Shown here: one piece after another, positions 31,355-31,365 of the stretch
Layout: the number at the start of each line of letters is the position of its first letter
Position numbering within the stretch: the stretch's first letter is position 1
Assembly (NCBI GenBank): GCA_021796315.1
Contig: JAJYOH010000010.1
Location: forward strand, 1-31,365
Source of the DNA: Chloroflexota bacterium
GTDB lineage: Bacteria; Chloroflexota; Anaerolineae; Anaerolineales; Villigracilaceae
Reading direction: 5' to 3'
DNA: 31,365 nt
The notes under the pieces: model-generated
The model's input: the letters and a program-made list of their open reading frames with translations, nothing else
Databases searched by the model: none
Told to the model about the DNA's origin: nothing
Position numbers and translations under genes: made by a program

Positions 31355-31365
31355 AAATATTTTTT

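Overview
This window looks like chromosomal DNA from a Chloroflexota bacterium, most likely class Anaerolineae. The lineage is an inference from gene content and style: Pro/Thr-rich linkers in a zinc-ribbon/LysM membrane protein, duplicated 'FGYPI'-type repeats in a secreted protein, TATAAT boxes placed only a few bases before start codons, and dispersed palindromic intergenic repeats. No phage genes, transposase or CRISPR array is visible.

Left part (1-11.5 kb). The window opens inside a glutaredoxin-thioredoxin reductase fusion. It continues with an MFS transporter, smpB, an unrecognised 261-residue protein, an initiator tRNA-fMet and a response regulator whose receiver has lost its phosphorylation residues. 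A minus-strand block follows: an orphan beta-class DNA methyltransferase with a Tat-exported L,D-transpeptidase, a small SWIM zinc-finger protein, a second MFS exporter, and a two-gene glutamine-dependent NAD synthetase (separate glutaminase and synthetase). The 3' end of the tRNA-Ser(CGA) gene, with its terminator, is repeated in two extra 85-bp units.

Middle part (11.5-21.5 kb). A minus-strand RNA-turnover operon encodes a GNAT acetyltransferase, ribonuclease D and a beta-CASP ribonuclease. An NfeD/stomatin pair comes next. On the plus strand are the UDP-ManNAcA pair wecC-wecB and a secreted repeat protein. After these come an isolated PyrK-like iron-sulfur flavoprotein subunit and a second SPFH protein.

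Right part (21.5-31.4 kb). selD is the first highlight. Conventional ORF calling truncates it, but the frame reads back through an in-frame UGA to a well-placed ATG. The UGA falls exactly at the catalytic Cys/Sec position of selenophosphate synthetase and is followed by a SECIS-like hairpin, so the organism probably decodes selenocysteine. Then come a CBS-domain transporter, gamma-glutamyltransferase, a DUF1330 protein, a zinc-ribbon LysM protein, two small proteins and an RlmI-like methyltransferase.

The second highlight is the right end. It holds a minus-strand bacterial microcompartment (BMC) operon with a deoxyribose-phosphate aldolase and three different BMC pentamer (vertex) proteins. 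A small EutT-N-like protein sits among the pentamer genes. The four small genes are joined by 1-4 nt overlaps. The aldolase has an N-terminal encapsulation-peptide-like helix followed by a four-cysteine segment, and a strongly structured 73-nt sequence separates it from the pentamer genes. Shell hexamers and the aldehyde dehydrogenase expected for such an organelle are not in the window and may lie beyond the right edge.
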